A DNA stretch of 64,000 nt from Micrococcales bacterium (GTDB lineage: Bacteria > Actinomycetota > Actinomycetes > Actinomycetales > Microbacteriaceae): NCBI GenBank assembly GCA_017306245.1, contig JAFKIY010000001.1, positions 434,001-498,000 on the forward strand, written 5' to 3'. Of the stretch, positions 1 to 8,397 are shown one piece after another. The translations under genes were made by a program, and so were the position numbers. How positions within the stretch are numbered: position 1 is the stretch's first letter; the number at the start of each line of letters is the position of its first letter. A model generated the notes under the pieces. It was not told the origin of the DNA, ran no database searches, and worked only from the letters and a program-made list of their open reading frames with translations.

Positions 1-669
1 GATCCGCTCCACGTCAACGCCGTCTGTTCGCTCGACAGGGATGACGGGCATCGGGCGCGCCGATCGCGGATCGAGAAACTGCCGCAGCGCGCGGGCATCG
101 ATGGGAACCGCATCGCCTCGCCCGGAGCCGATGAGGGCATACGCACTCTGCCCCGCATCGGTGGCGATGATCGAGGGCGGCACGATGACGTAGCCGCCCG
201 ATCCTCGGAAGTCGATGCCAGCACGCGCCACCTGCCAGGACGGCTGCGCCAGCTCGGGATCGGCCGGGTAGTAGGCATGGACTCCGCCCGAGGGCGTGCG
301 AATGAACGCGGCCCAGCGATCCGTCAGCCCCTCGCGCCGGGCCAGCTCGAACGCTGCGAAGCCGCGGATCGCCCCGTGCACGTCGACATCCACGACCTCC
401 AGCCCGGAGAGCTGGCCCGTCGGCATCCCGATGTTGGCGCGCGGCCACCGCGCCCACCAGCGAGCGACCTGGCGTGGTTCGGTGCTCGCCTCGTGGAATC
501 CCCGCTTGGTCAGCGGGCGCTTGCCTCCTGCGACGCAGGGAAAGACCGGGATGCCTGCCTCGGCGTAGCGACACGCTGCGGCGCTCGGCGACAGCCCGGT
601 GAGCGAGGCGAGCAGGGCGGCGGCATCCAGCGACTGGCGCTCTCCGCGCGAGGCTTCCGGCATCGTCAT
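1..669 (-). CDS. Bifunctional DNA primase/polymerase, N-terminal part (runs off left edge)
   Basis: This minus-strand frame has no stop before the window edge, so only the first 223 codons are visible. The start is the ATG at 669, preceded by GGAGG seven bases upstream. The protein has the Prim-Pol fold signature: a PVFPC stretch near residues 41-45, the metal-binding pair in VVDVDVHG (Asp94 and Asp96), TPSGGVHAYY with His131, and GIDFRGSGGYVIVPPS near 152-167. Family members synthesise primers and extend them, and act as replication proteins in actinomycete integrative elements, plasmids and prophages. Any helicase domain would lie outside the window. The gene faces away from the regulator at 994 and shares the palindrome-rich region 825-929 with it. 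Family assignment is firm; its role in element replication is inferred from the relaxase at 36385. Confidence 0.85.
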   Translation of the reverse strand, partial: MTMPEASRGERQSLDAAALLASLTGLSPSAAACRYAEAGIPVFPCVAGGKRPLTKRGFHEASTEPRQVARWWARWPRANIGMPTGQLSGLEVVDVDVHGAIRGFAAFELARREGLTDRWAAFIRTPSGGVHAYYPADPELAQPSWQVARAGIDFRGSGGYVIVPPSIIATDAGQSAYALIGSGRGDAVPIDARALRQFLDPRSARPMPVIPVERTDGVDVERI

Positions 670-824
670 CTCGGCACCTCCTCTGGCCTGGTCGTGAGCT
701 GTGCGGCTCTTGTCGATCAGGTGCGCCGGGGTTCCCAAGAGATGGTCGCCGTCCGGCGGGCAACGCAGGCAGGCTGCGGGGTCGCGCTGCGTTCATGGAA
801 CCTCCCGCTCACCGGATAGCCGCG

Positions 825-929
825 TTGAGCATGCTCAAAACTCTCCCGAGATTCCGTTCTAACACCGCACGTTGAGCATGCGCAACAGTTGATTTGTGCA
901 TGCTCAACGGGTAGATTGAGCATGCACAA
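825..929. promoter_or_regulatory. Operator array: four copies of a 14-bp palindrome
   Basis: Four copies of TTGAGCATGCTCAA or single-base variants lie at 825-838, 872-885, 894-907 and 916-929. The first is a perfect palindrome; each of the others differs at one base in one arm. Centre-to-centre spacings are 47, 22 and 22 bases, so the last three sit two helical turns apart on one face of the DNA. The array lies between the divergent primase-polymerase gene (start 669) and the EspR-like regulator gene (start 994). This is what a cooperative repressor controlling both directions would need. The regulator at 994 is the obvious candidate ligand, but that is inference. Confidence 0.8.
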
Positions 930-993
930 CTACCCTTGGGCCTGGGCTACGTCGATGCCTTGGCCCTCCCGAAGGGAAGGGGGGTCAGCGACG

Positions 994-1425
994 ATGACTG
1001 AAGACGAAAGTCAGGCTGCGGCTGACGACCTCGCCAAACGCCTGCGACTTCTGATGGATGTCGCTGTCGCCGAGTCCGGCTCCGAACCGACCTACTCGCA
1101 GATCGCGGAGTATCTGAGACAACGTGGCATCAGCCTGTCTCGATCTCGATGGACGTACATGGTCAACGGCCACCGATACGTTCAAGACACCGCAATCTTC
1201 GAGGGACTCGCGGACTTCTTCGACGTTGATGCTGCCTTTCTTGCGGGGGAGAGCGGCGTGGCAACCCCGGAGAAGGTCTCCGCCCAACTCGACCTCGTGC
1301 GTTCGATGCGTGCAGCGAAGGTGAAGTCCTACGCTGCCCGCACACTCGGCGACATCTCGCCGAAGGCGCTCCAAGCCATCAGCAAGTTCCTGGACGAGGA
1401 AATGATGCGAACACCCGAGCACTGA
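994..1425 (+). CDS. EspR-like helix-turn-helix regulator
   Basis: A 143-residue protein with an N-terminal helix-turn-helix of the XRE/EspR type (about residues 20-60: YSQIAEYLRQRGISLSRSRW, then a recognition-helix-like RWTYMVNGHRY) and a C-terminal helical part likely to dimerise. The same frame stays open back to 889, but the ATG at 994 follows a purine-rich GGGAAGGGGGG tract and gives a normal N-terminus. EspR-type proteins bind DNA as dimers and bridge distant sites. Here the gene stands next to four regularly spaced palindromes and heads a four-gene cassette, so it is probably the local repressor or switch. No signal for a ligand domain is visible. Confidence 0.75.
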   Translation: MTEDESQAAADDLAKRLRLLMDVAVAESGSEPTYSQIAEYLRQRGISLSRSRWTYMVNGHRYVQDTAIFEGLADFFDVDAAFLAGESGVATPEKVSAQLDLVRSMRAAKVKSYAARTLGDISPKALQAISKFLDEEMMRTPEH

Positions 1426-1483
1426 CGGGTGTCGCGCACCACGGAGCCGAGGCCAGTAGCTGCTCGGCCGAGAGGGGGTAAAC

Positions 1484-1948
1484 GTGAACACCGAAGAGAC
1501 CGTAACGGCCGCCGTCTCCGATCTGCGGCTCGGCAGCAGATTCACGCTTGCGCACCTTCTCCAGGCCATACAGGAACGGCGCCATCGTAGGCTCCGCGTC
1601 GTCGAACTCGCCGACCTCGACACCCGCGACGGCATCTGTGCGCTCTGGCTGGTCACCGACACCGAGGACTTCGTGCTCCACGCACGCAGCGACTCTGCAC
1701 TGCACCGCCAGCAGTTCGTCCTTCACGAGCTGGCCCACATGATCCTCGGTCACACGGAGGGCGACGATTGCACAGCCGGGGACGTCTTGCTGCCCAACAT
1801 CCCTCCTCACACGCGCGGACGCCTGCTCAAGCGACAGGACATTGACAGTGAGACGGAGATCGCCGCCGAGTCGCTCGCAGATCGGCTGGCCGCGGGCATC
1901 CGAGGATCGGTGTTCGCCGAGTCCCGCTATTCGGAGATTTTCGGGTGA
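1484..1948 (+). CDS. ImmA/IrrE-like metallopeptidase
   Basis: A 154-residue protein with the zinc-protease motif HELAH at residues 81-85, preceded by RQQFVL, as in the ImmA/IrrE (COG2856) group. The start is GTG at 1484 after an AGAGGGGG tract. Family members cut or inactivate a partner XRE repressor, for example the ICEBs1 repressor ImmR or the Deinococcus DdrO repressor. The EspR-like gene directly upstream would be the expected substrate. The 3' end overlaps the next start by four bases (GTGA), which indicates translational coupling. The family call rests on the motif and context. Confidence 0.75.
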   Translation: MNTEETVTAAVSDLRLGSRFTLAHLLQAIQERRHRRLRVVELADLDTRDGICALWLVTDTEDFVLHARSDSALHRQQFVLHELAHMILGHTEGDDCTAGDVLLPNIPPHTRGRLLKRQDIDSETEIAAESLADRLAAGIRGSVFAESRYSEIFG

Positions 1949-2964
1949 TCCAGGCGCTCGTCGCGACGCTCATGTGGGCGCTCGTGGCGAGCCTGCTCAT
2001 CTTCCGCCGCAAACGGGCGGATCGAAGCATCACCTACGCCTCCTTCACGATTGCCGTCGCGATGACCCTGAACGTCGACGCCATCTACCTCGCCACCGAT
2101 CCGCTTCTTGGCGGCACGAACGTCACAACCCTCGTTTCGGATGGGCTGCTGATGACCGGGATCTTCTTTCTCGGTCGAGGCGTCATGAAGGCTGACGAGT
2201 ACCGCCCCAGGCTCGTGCGGGTCGCCGTGGGCATCCCGGTGCTCCTCACCTCGCTTCTTGCGATCACCACGACGTTTGTGTTCATTCACCGAGGCACAAC
2301 CACGACTCGGTTCATGATCGACCTCGGCGCGCAACCCGCAGCAGCGGCCTACTCGATCATCAACTTCAGCTACTTCTTCCTTGTCATCACGACGATGATG
2401 ATCCTCGCCGCGCGGCAGTATCTGCGCAGCTCCGGCATCCAGCGTCTCCCCGCGGCTCTGCTGAGCCTGGGATCGGCGTTCGGCGGCGCACTGTGCCTGG
2501 CCGTGCTCATCATGGACGTCGCACACGTCACAGGACATCTCGATCTCATGCGCGCCGTCCAACCCGCCTACGAACCGCTCTCTCTGCTCGCGTTCCTTTT
2601 CCTATGCGCGGGCTTCGCCGCGCAGCCTGCCGTCCGCCGCGCACAGCACGACATGCGCCGGAAGCGCACCGTCGGCCTCGCAACACAGTTGGAGCCTCTC
2701 TGGAAGCGGGCGTCCCTCGTGCGGCCTGGGCTGAGCCAAGCAGACCCGCTCGCTGCGAGCGCGGATGACCTGGAGAGCCGTCTACACCGAGAGATCGTTG
2801 AGATCCGCGACGCGATGATCGACCCCCGCGTCACTTTCGACATCAGCACAGCCGAGCGCGCCCTACTGAATCGCGCCGAGAGCCACCTCCTCGGACTCGA
2901 CACGAGAGCGACACGAACCAACGCTTCGCCAGGAAGCCGGGTAGACCAGGGGGGCACTTCGTGA
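1945..2964 (+). CDS. Polytopic membrane protein of the MAB_1171c type
   Basis: A 339-residue protein with about seven hydrophobic segments in the first 230 residues, followed by a charged cytoplasmic tail of about 110 residues. It resembles the actinobacterial proteins labelled MAB_1171c family putative transporter, which commonly sit beside an HTH protein and an ImmA/IrrE protein. No transport motif that would name a substrate is visible, so transporter is only a database habit. It starts with GTG inside the stop of the peptidase gene and ends overlapping the hydrolase gene, so the four genes probably form one translationally coupled operon. Confidence 0.65.
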   Translation: MIQALVATLMWALVASLLIFRRKRADRSITYASFTIAVAMTLNVDAIYLATDPLLGGTNVTTLVSDGLLMTGIFFLGRGVMKADEYRPRLVRVAVGIPVLLTSLLAITTTFVFIHRGTTTTRFMIDLGAQPAAAAYSIINFSYFFLVITTMMILAARQYLRSSGIQRLPAALLSLGSAFGGALCLAVLIMDVAHVTGHLDLMRAVQPAYEPLSLLAFLFLCAGFAAQPAVRRAQHDMRRKRTVGLATQLEPLWKRASLVRPGLSQADPLAASADDLESRLHREIVEIRDAMIDPRVTFDISTAERALLNRAESHLLGLDTRATRTNASPGSRVDQGGTS

Positions 2965-4100
2965 TGCGACGGGTCGCGCTAGGTGCCGGACTCGTTGCGG
3001 CAGGCGCGTTGGGTTTCGGATGGGCGATCGCGCGGCGGCTGACAGCCCCCAGCACGCGAAGATACGACCTGATCCTCCGCGATGTGGAATACGACGGCGA
3101 CGCCTGTCTCATTGTGCTCGACCGAACTCGCCAGACCGCAGCCGAAGGCGCTTACAACCTCTGGTTCGAGAACGGAGGCTGGGCGCAACTCTCCGAAGAC
3201 GTGCTTGACCGTGGACCGACTCTGATCGCACGACGGGTGACGAGCATGGCATCGAGGCTCACTCTCAGGGCTGGCGATCACGTCTCCTGGAGCGGCATCT
3301 ACTACGCGACCCCGAACGACGCCAGCCTTCACGCACACGACATCACCATCGACACCCCCGCGGGGCTTGCCCCCGCCTGGCGCATCGACGGCGACGGTGC
3401 CAGGTCGACGTGGGCGATCCACCTACATGGCCTCGGCAGCGTCCGAGCCGGAACGCTTCGCGGCGTGCTCGCCGCGACCGAGCGCGGCTACACCTCGCTC
3501 GTCATCAGCTACCGAGCCGACGGCGAAGGCCCGGAAGTCGGCAACGGGCGCTCAACACTCGGCTACGCCGAGACCGACGACGCGGCGGCCGCCATCGAGT
3601 ACGCAATGCGGCACGGAGCGCGACAGGTCGTGCTGTTCGGATGGTCGATGGGTGCGGCCATCGCGCTCCGGCTCGCTCACCACCCGTCGTATCGACGCAG
3701 CATCGCAGGTCTCGTGCTCGACTCGCCTGTGCTCGACTGGACGGAAGTCATCAAAGCGAACTGCACCCGCAGCGGACTCCCCGCAGCCGCGGGCAGCCTC
3801 GCGATCCCGTGGCTGACGCTCCGCCCGCTGGCCCACATGGTCGGCCTGCCCGAGCGCATCCCGCTCCGATCCTTCAACTGGACGGTTCGTGCCGAGGAAC
3901 TCACCGCGCCCACGCTCATCCTTCACGGCACCCACGACGACTCCGTACCGATACGGCTCTCACAAGCACTCCGAGATGCTCGGCCTGGCCTTGTCTCGCT
4001 GGAGACCTTCGAGGCCGGACACACGCTCTCGTGGAACTCTGACCCCGACCGATGGCAGAGCGCGGTGATCGCCTGGCTCGCCGCGCACGTCCCATCCTGA
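2961..4100 (+). CDS. Membrane-anchored alpha/beta hydrolase
   Basis: A 379-residue protein with an N-terminal hydrophobic anchor (residues 5-25) followed by a small beta domain and an alpha/beta-hydrolase domain. The catalytic triad is visible: nucleophile Ser in GWSMG near residue 229, acid Asp in HGTHDDSVP near 322-330, and His in AGHT near 351. The fold fits a serine esterase or peptidase; no substrate can be named. The start is GTG at 2961 overlapping the upstream stop (GTGA), with an ATG three bases later as an alternative. It is the last gene of the four-gene cassette and is followed by a hairpin. Confidence 0.8.
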   Translation: MMRRVALGAGLVAAGALGFGWAIARRLTAPSTRRYDLILRDVEYDGDACLIVLDRTRQTAAEGAYNLWFENGGWAQLSEDVLDRGPTLIARRVTSMASRLTLRAGDHVSWSGIYYATPNDASLHAHDITIDTPAGLAPAWRIDGDGARSTWAIHLHGLGSVRAGTLRGVLAATERGYTSLVISYRADGEGPEVGNGRSTLGYAETDDAAAAIEYAMRHGARQVVLFGWSMGAAIALRLAHHPSYRRSIAGLVLDSPVLDWTEVIKANCTRSGLPAAAGSLAIPWLTLRPLAHMVGLPERIPLRSFNWTVRAEELTAPTLILHGTHDDSVPIRLSQALRDARPGLVSLETFEAGHTLSWNSDPDRWQSAVIAWLAAHVPS

Positions 4101-4133
4101 ATCCATCCAGGGCATCCGCTGGGGAGGACTTGG

Positions 4134-4163
4134 GGTGGAAGGTCGCACTGTGCGACTTCCACC
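4134..4163 (+). terminator. Hairpin after the four-gene cassette
   Basis: The two arms 4134-4147 and 4151-4163 are complementary over 13 pairs, with one bulged G and a three-base loop. There is no clear T tract, so it may be a weak intrinsic terminator or an mRNA-stabilising hairpin. It lies 33 bases after the hydrolase stop and before the restriction-modification genes. Confidence 0.5.
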
Positions 4164-4249
4164 GGCAACACCCGGTCAAACCCGGCTCAAGCGGCCTACC
4201 TCGCCGGTAGTGTGTAGGGGAGCGGCGTAGGAGCGGAGGTGAGGAGCCG

Positions 4250-4459
4250 ATGGCGGAACCTTGGCTGTCTGCCGACGACATCGCGAACCATCTCGGCATC
4301 ACGAAAGACACGGTGTACGCCTGGATCGCCGAGAAGGGCATGCCCGCGCACAAGATCGGTCGGCTGTGGAAGTTCCAGGTCAGCGAGGTCGACGAGTGGG
4401 TGCGGCGTGCGGGCGCGTCGGATACCGACAGTTCCGACTCGACGCGGGGGCGGGGCTGA
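4250..4459 (+). CDS. Excisionase-type helix-turn-helix protein
   Basis: A 69-residue protein almost entirely made of a winged HTH_17 (excisionase/MerR-like) domain: WLSADDIANHLGITKDTVYA, then PAHKIGRLWKF and DEWVRR. The ATG is preceded by GGAGGTGAGGAG. Its stop abuts the helicase start, so it heads the restriction-modification operon. Proteins of this type at the front of defence operons are plausibly autoregulators; a role in excision is possible but no integrase is beside it. Confidence 0.75.
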   Translation: MAEPWLSADDIANHLGITKDTVYAWIAEKGMPAHKIGRLWKFQVSEVDEWVRRAGASDTDSSDSTRGRG

Positions 4460-7400
4460 GTGCGAATCATCGACAACGTCAACGAGCTGCTCGGAGACGA
4501 CCTGAAAGCCGAGATCAGGCCGGGATCGCGCCTGCGCATCGCGGCCTCGACGTTCTCGATCTTCGCGTTCGAGGCGTTAAAGAAGGAACTCTCGCAGATC
4601 AAGGAACTGGAGTTCATCTTCACCGCTCCTTCGTTCAATGCTGCGAAGGCGACGGACAAGCCCACGCCGGAGCGCCGTCAATTCGAGGTACGTCACGGCA
4701 CCGAGTCGACCCTCTACGGGTCTGAGTTCGAGATCCGGCTGCGGAACAAGCTCACACAGCGCGCCATTGCCCGCGAGTGCGCGGAGTGGGTACGTCAGAA
4801 GGTGACCTTCCGCTCCAATCGCACGGGTGCGCCGATGCAGCCACTCGCCGCCGTGGGTGACGCCGCGGCGTACTTCCCGATCCAGGGATTCACCACCGCG
4901 GACCTCGGCTACGAGCGCGGCCCAGCGACCTCGAACTACGTCCCGAAGTTCGAGGGGGCGAACGAGACCCGCCAGTTCGTCCAGCTCTTCGATCAGATCT
5001 GGCACAACCCTGAGCAGCTCGACGACGTGACGCAGACCGTCTACGACCACATCGCGTCGGTCTACGCCGAGAGTTCGCCGCAGCGGGTCTACTTCCTGAT
5101 CCTCTACAACCTGTTCAGCGAGTTCCTCGACGACATCAACGAGGACGTGCTGCCGAACGACCTCACCGGCTACCAGGACACCGCGGTCTGGAACGCCCTC
5201 TACAACTTCCAGAAGGACGCGGCGACCGGCCTCATCAACAAGCTGGAGACCTACAACGGCTGCATCCTCGCCGATAGCGTCGGGCTCGGGAAGACGTTCA
5301 CCGCGCTCGCGGTCATCAAGTACTACGAGCTGCGGAACAAATCGGTGCTCGTGCTCGCGCCGAAGAAGCTCGCGGAGAACTGGACGAACTACAACGCGAA
5401 CCTGACGACCAACATCTTCGCCAAGGATCGCTTCAACTACGACGTGCTCGCCCACACCGACTTGTCGCGCGAGTCGGGGGAGTCGCTTGGCGTCCCCCTC
5501 GACCGCGTGAACTGGGGCAACTACGACCTGGTTGTGATCGACGAGTCGCACAACTTCCGCAACGCCGACTTCACGAGCGAGAAGGAGACCCGCTACCAGC
5601 GTCTGATGCGCAAGGTGGTGCGCGAGGGCGTGAAGACCAAGGTGCTGATGCTCTCGGCGACGCCGGTGAACAACCGCTTCAATGACCTGCGCAACCAGCT
5701 CGCCCTCGCCTACGAAGGCGATTCCGCCCAACTCGCGGCGAAGCTAAACATCTCCACGACCGTGGAGGAAGTCTTCCGTCAGGCGCAGCGCGCGTTCAAC
5801 GAATGGTCCGACTTGCCGACGGAGGAACGCACCCCGGATGAAATCCTGTCCCGGCTCGACTTCGACTTCTTCGAGCTGCTCGACTCGGTGACCATCGCGC
5901 GCTCCCGCAAGCACATCCAGGCCTTCTACGACACCGCGGACATCGGGGCCTTCCCTGAACGCCTCCCGCCGCAGTCCGTGCATGCCCCGCTGACGGACCT
6001 GCCCGATGCGCCGACGTTCAACGAGATCTTCGACCAGCTCCAGTCGCTCAAGCTCGCGGTCTACGCGCCGCTCGCCTACGTCTTCCCCAGCCGTGCAGAG
6101 AAGTACGAGCTGCTCTACGGGAACGTCGGGGGTGGGCGCAACCTCGCCGGAGGCGCGGTGGCGAATCTCGGCGCGGCCAGCCGCGAAAAGGGCATCCAGA
6201 AGCTGATGACCGTGAACCTCCTGAAGCGGCTGGAGAGCAGCGTGGAGGCGTTCCGGCTCACGCTCCAGCGGCTGGAGGGCACGGTCGCGGAGGCACTGGA
6301 GGCGATTGACGACCATGCGAGCGCGGTGACCGATGTGGCCTCCAGCCTTACCGATCTGGACGCCGATGACGACGACTTCGACTTCCCGACCAGCGGCACG
6401 GTCGGCAAGAAGGTGCAGATCGACCTCGCCGACATGGATGTCGAGTCGTGGAACCGCGACCTGTCCCACGACGGCCTGGTCATCTCGCGCCTGCTCGCGT
6501 CCATCGAGGCGATCACCCCGGAGCACGATCTGAAGCTCCACCAGCTCAAGCGGCTGATCGAGGCGAAGTTCGCCGAACCGATCAACCCCGGCAACAGGAA
6601 GGTGCTGATCTTCTCGGCGTTCGCCGACACCGCGGGATACCTCTATCGGGAGTTGAGCCCGGTGCTGAAGCAGCATGGATACGACTCGGCGCTCGTGACG
6701 GGGCAGGGCAACCCAAGCACCACGCTCGGCAAGGGGTATGGCTTCCAGCAGACCCTCACGCTGTTCTCCCCGCGCTCGAAGCAGCGGCATCTGGTGCTGC
6801 CGCGGGAGGCCGCCGAGCTGGACGTGCTCATCGGCACGGACTGCATCAGCGAGGGCCAGAACCTCCAGGACTGCGACTACCTCGTCAACTACGACATCCA
6901 CTGGAACCCGGTGCGGATCATCCAGCGATTCGGCCGTATCGACCGCATCGGCTCGACCAACGAGCGCATCCAGCTCGTCAACTTCTGGCCCGACATCTCC
7001 CTGGACGAGTACATCAACCTGAAGGAGCGGGTCGAGAACCGCATGGTCATCGCCGACCTCGCGGCGACCGCCGACGACAACGTGCTCACCCAGGAGGCCA
7101 GCGACACTGCGTTCCGCAAAGAGCAGCTCCGCAAACTCCAGGAGGAGGTCATCGAGCTGGAGGACGTGCGCACCGGCATCTCCATCACCGATCTCGGGCT
7201 CAACGATTTCCGTATGGACCTGCTCGGGTACATCAAGGAGTACGGCGACCTGGCAAACACCCCCAAAGGGCCCGCACGCCGTCGTCCCCGCGCAGCCCGA
7301 CAAGGGCCTGAAGCCGGGCGCGCTCTTCGCGCTGCGGAACATCAACGCCGACGAGATGCTCCACCGGGGCAACCGCCTGCACCCGCACTACCTCGTCTAC

Positions 7401-7730
7401 CTCGACGACGAGGGCAAGGTCATCGCAGACCACACCGAGGTGAAGTACCTGCTCGACCTGATCCGCGCCGGGTGCCGCAACCGCGACGAACCCGCCTGGG
7501 AGGTCTGTCGAGTCTTCAACGCGGCCACCCGCGACGGCGCAGAGATGAGCAAGTACAGCGACCTGCTCACCGAGGCGATCCGCTCCATGATCGACGTCAC
7601 GGAGGAACGCGACGTCGAGAGCCTCTTCAGCCCCGGCCACACCACCGCGCTCGTGCAGACCATCGCCGGGCTCGACGACTTCGAGCTGATCGCCTTCCTC
7701 GCCATCGTGGAGGAGCCCGCCGATGACTGA
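4460..7730 (+). CDS. SNF2-like helicase of extended type III R-M locus (frameshifted)
   Basis: A large superfamily 2 helicase. An N-terminal region of about 150 residues resembles the PLD-like domain of this group but shows no HxK motif. Then come Walker A (ADSVGLGKT, near 272), DESH (near 361) and C-terminal helicase motifs (GTDCISEGQNLQ; QRFGRIDRIGS near 821). In the starting frame the protein turns into low-complexity Arg/Pro sequence after about residue 934. From 7275 the neighbouring frame continues with proper family sequence (HAVVPAQPDKG to LAIVEEPADD, stop 7728-7730). One extra base in the A/G/C runs at 7265-7274 explains this. Without it the protein would be about 1090 residues. It may be inactive, or the indel may be a sequencing error. 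The 3' end overlaps the DUF4391 gene by eight bases. Confidence 0.8.
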
Positions 7731-8388
7731 CGAGCCGCCGCCTACCCTCTACCGCTGGCCACCGACCGCAAGGTTCGGCCGCGTGGTGCCGAAGACGAAG
7801 TTCTACGAACACGGCAACGTGCGCACCGCGCTGCGCGAGAAGTTCGTCGAGGACATCCAGCGGGTCACCTGGTCCTACAAGCTCGCCGAATCGACGATCC
7901 GGCTGAAAGGCACCGAGTCGGTGCCGGAGATCCAGATCTTCACCGTCGAGACGAAGGGCGGCGACGTCGGCGACGACGTGCTGACCGCCATCGATAAGTC
8001 GGTCCACTTCCCGACCATCTTCGAAGTTTCAAGAGGCGATGAGGTGCGCACGGTCGCGGCGCACAAGACGCTCAGTGGCACGACCCCGAAGGTCAGTGCG
8101 TACTTCACGACCGCGTGGCTTCCGCTCGATGCGGCCCGCACACCGCTGCCGACGGCTATCGACCTGTCTGCGCTCTACGAGGCGCTGCTGGCTTCGCTGC
8201 TCCCCGTGGCGTCGCGCCGCGGCGAGTCCGTGTCGGATGCCACCGAGAGAATGGAACGGGCGAAGAAGCTTGAACGCGAGATCACCGCACTGGAGCGGAA
8301 GCTCCGCACCGAGCCGCAGCTCAACCGCAAGGTCGAGCTGCGCCGAGAGCTGAAGGATCGCCAGGCCGCGCTCGCGGCCCTGGCGTGA
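7723..8388 (+). CDS. DUF4391 protein
   Basis: A 221-residue protein matching the DUF4391 type. Features are an N-terminal KTKFYEH segment, the core YKLAESTIRLKGTESVPEIQ followed by IFTVETKGGDV, and a C-terminal coiled-coil (about residues 170-220, rich in E, R, K and L). DUF4391 proteins regularly lie between a SNF2-like helicase and type III Mod/Res genes, as here, so it is probably a structural or specificity partner in the defence complex. Its biochemical function is unknown. The start overlaps the helicase end, and the next gene begins nine bases after its stop. Confidence 0.75.
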   Translation: MTDEPPPTLYRWPPTARFGRVVPKTKFYEHGNVRTALREKFVEDIQRVTWSYKLAESTIRLKGTESVPEIQIFTVETKGGDVGDDVLTAIDKSVHFPTIFEVSRGDEVRTVAAHKTLSGTTPKVSAYFTTAWLPLDAARTPLPTAIDLSALYEALLASLLPVASRRGESVSDATERMERAKKLEREITALERKLRTEPQLNRKVELRRELKDRQAALAALA

Positions 8389-8397
8389 GAGGGAGAG

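Noticed and set aside
14..796. Long minus-strand reading frame of 260 codons with a GGGAGG before its ATG
   Set aside because: Its translation is low-complexity Arg/Ala/Pro; the frame beside it encodes a recognisable primase-polymerase starting at 669.
4460..4900. Active phospholipase D nuclease domain at the helicase N-terminus
   Set aside because: No HxK catalytic motif can be found, so at most a degenerate fold is present.
7261..7275. Programmed +1 ribosomal frameshift in the helicase
   Set aside because: No stop codon or known slippery and stimulatory pattern is at the site; an indel is the simpler reading. Kept only as an alternative.
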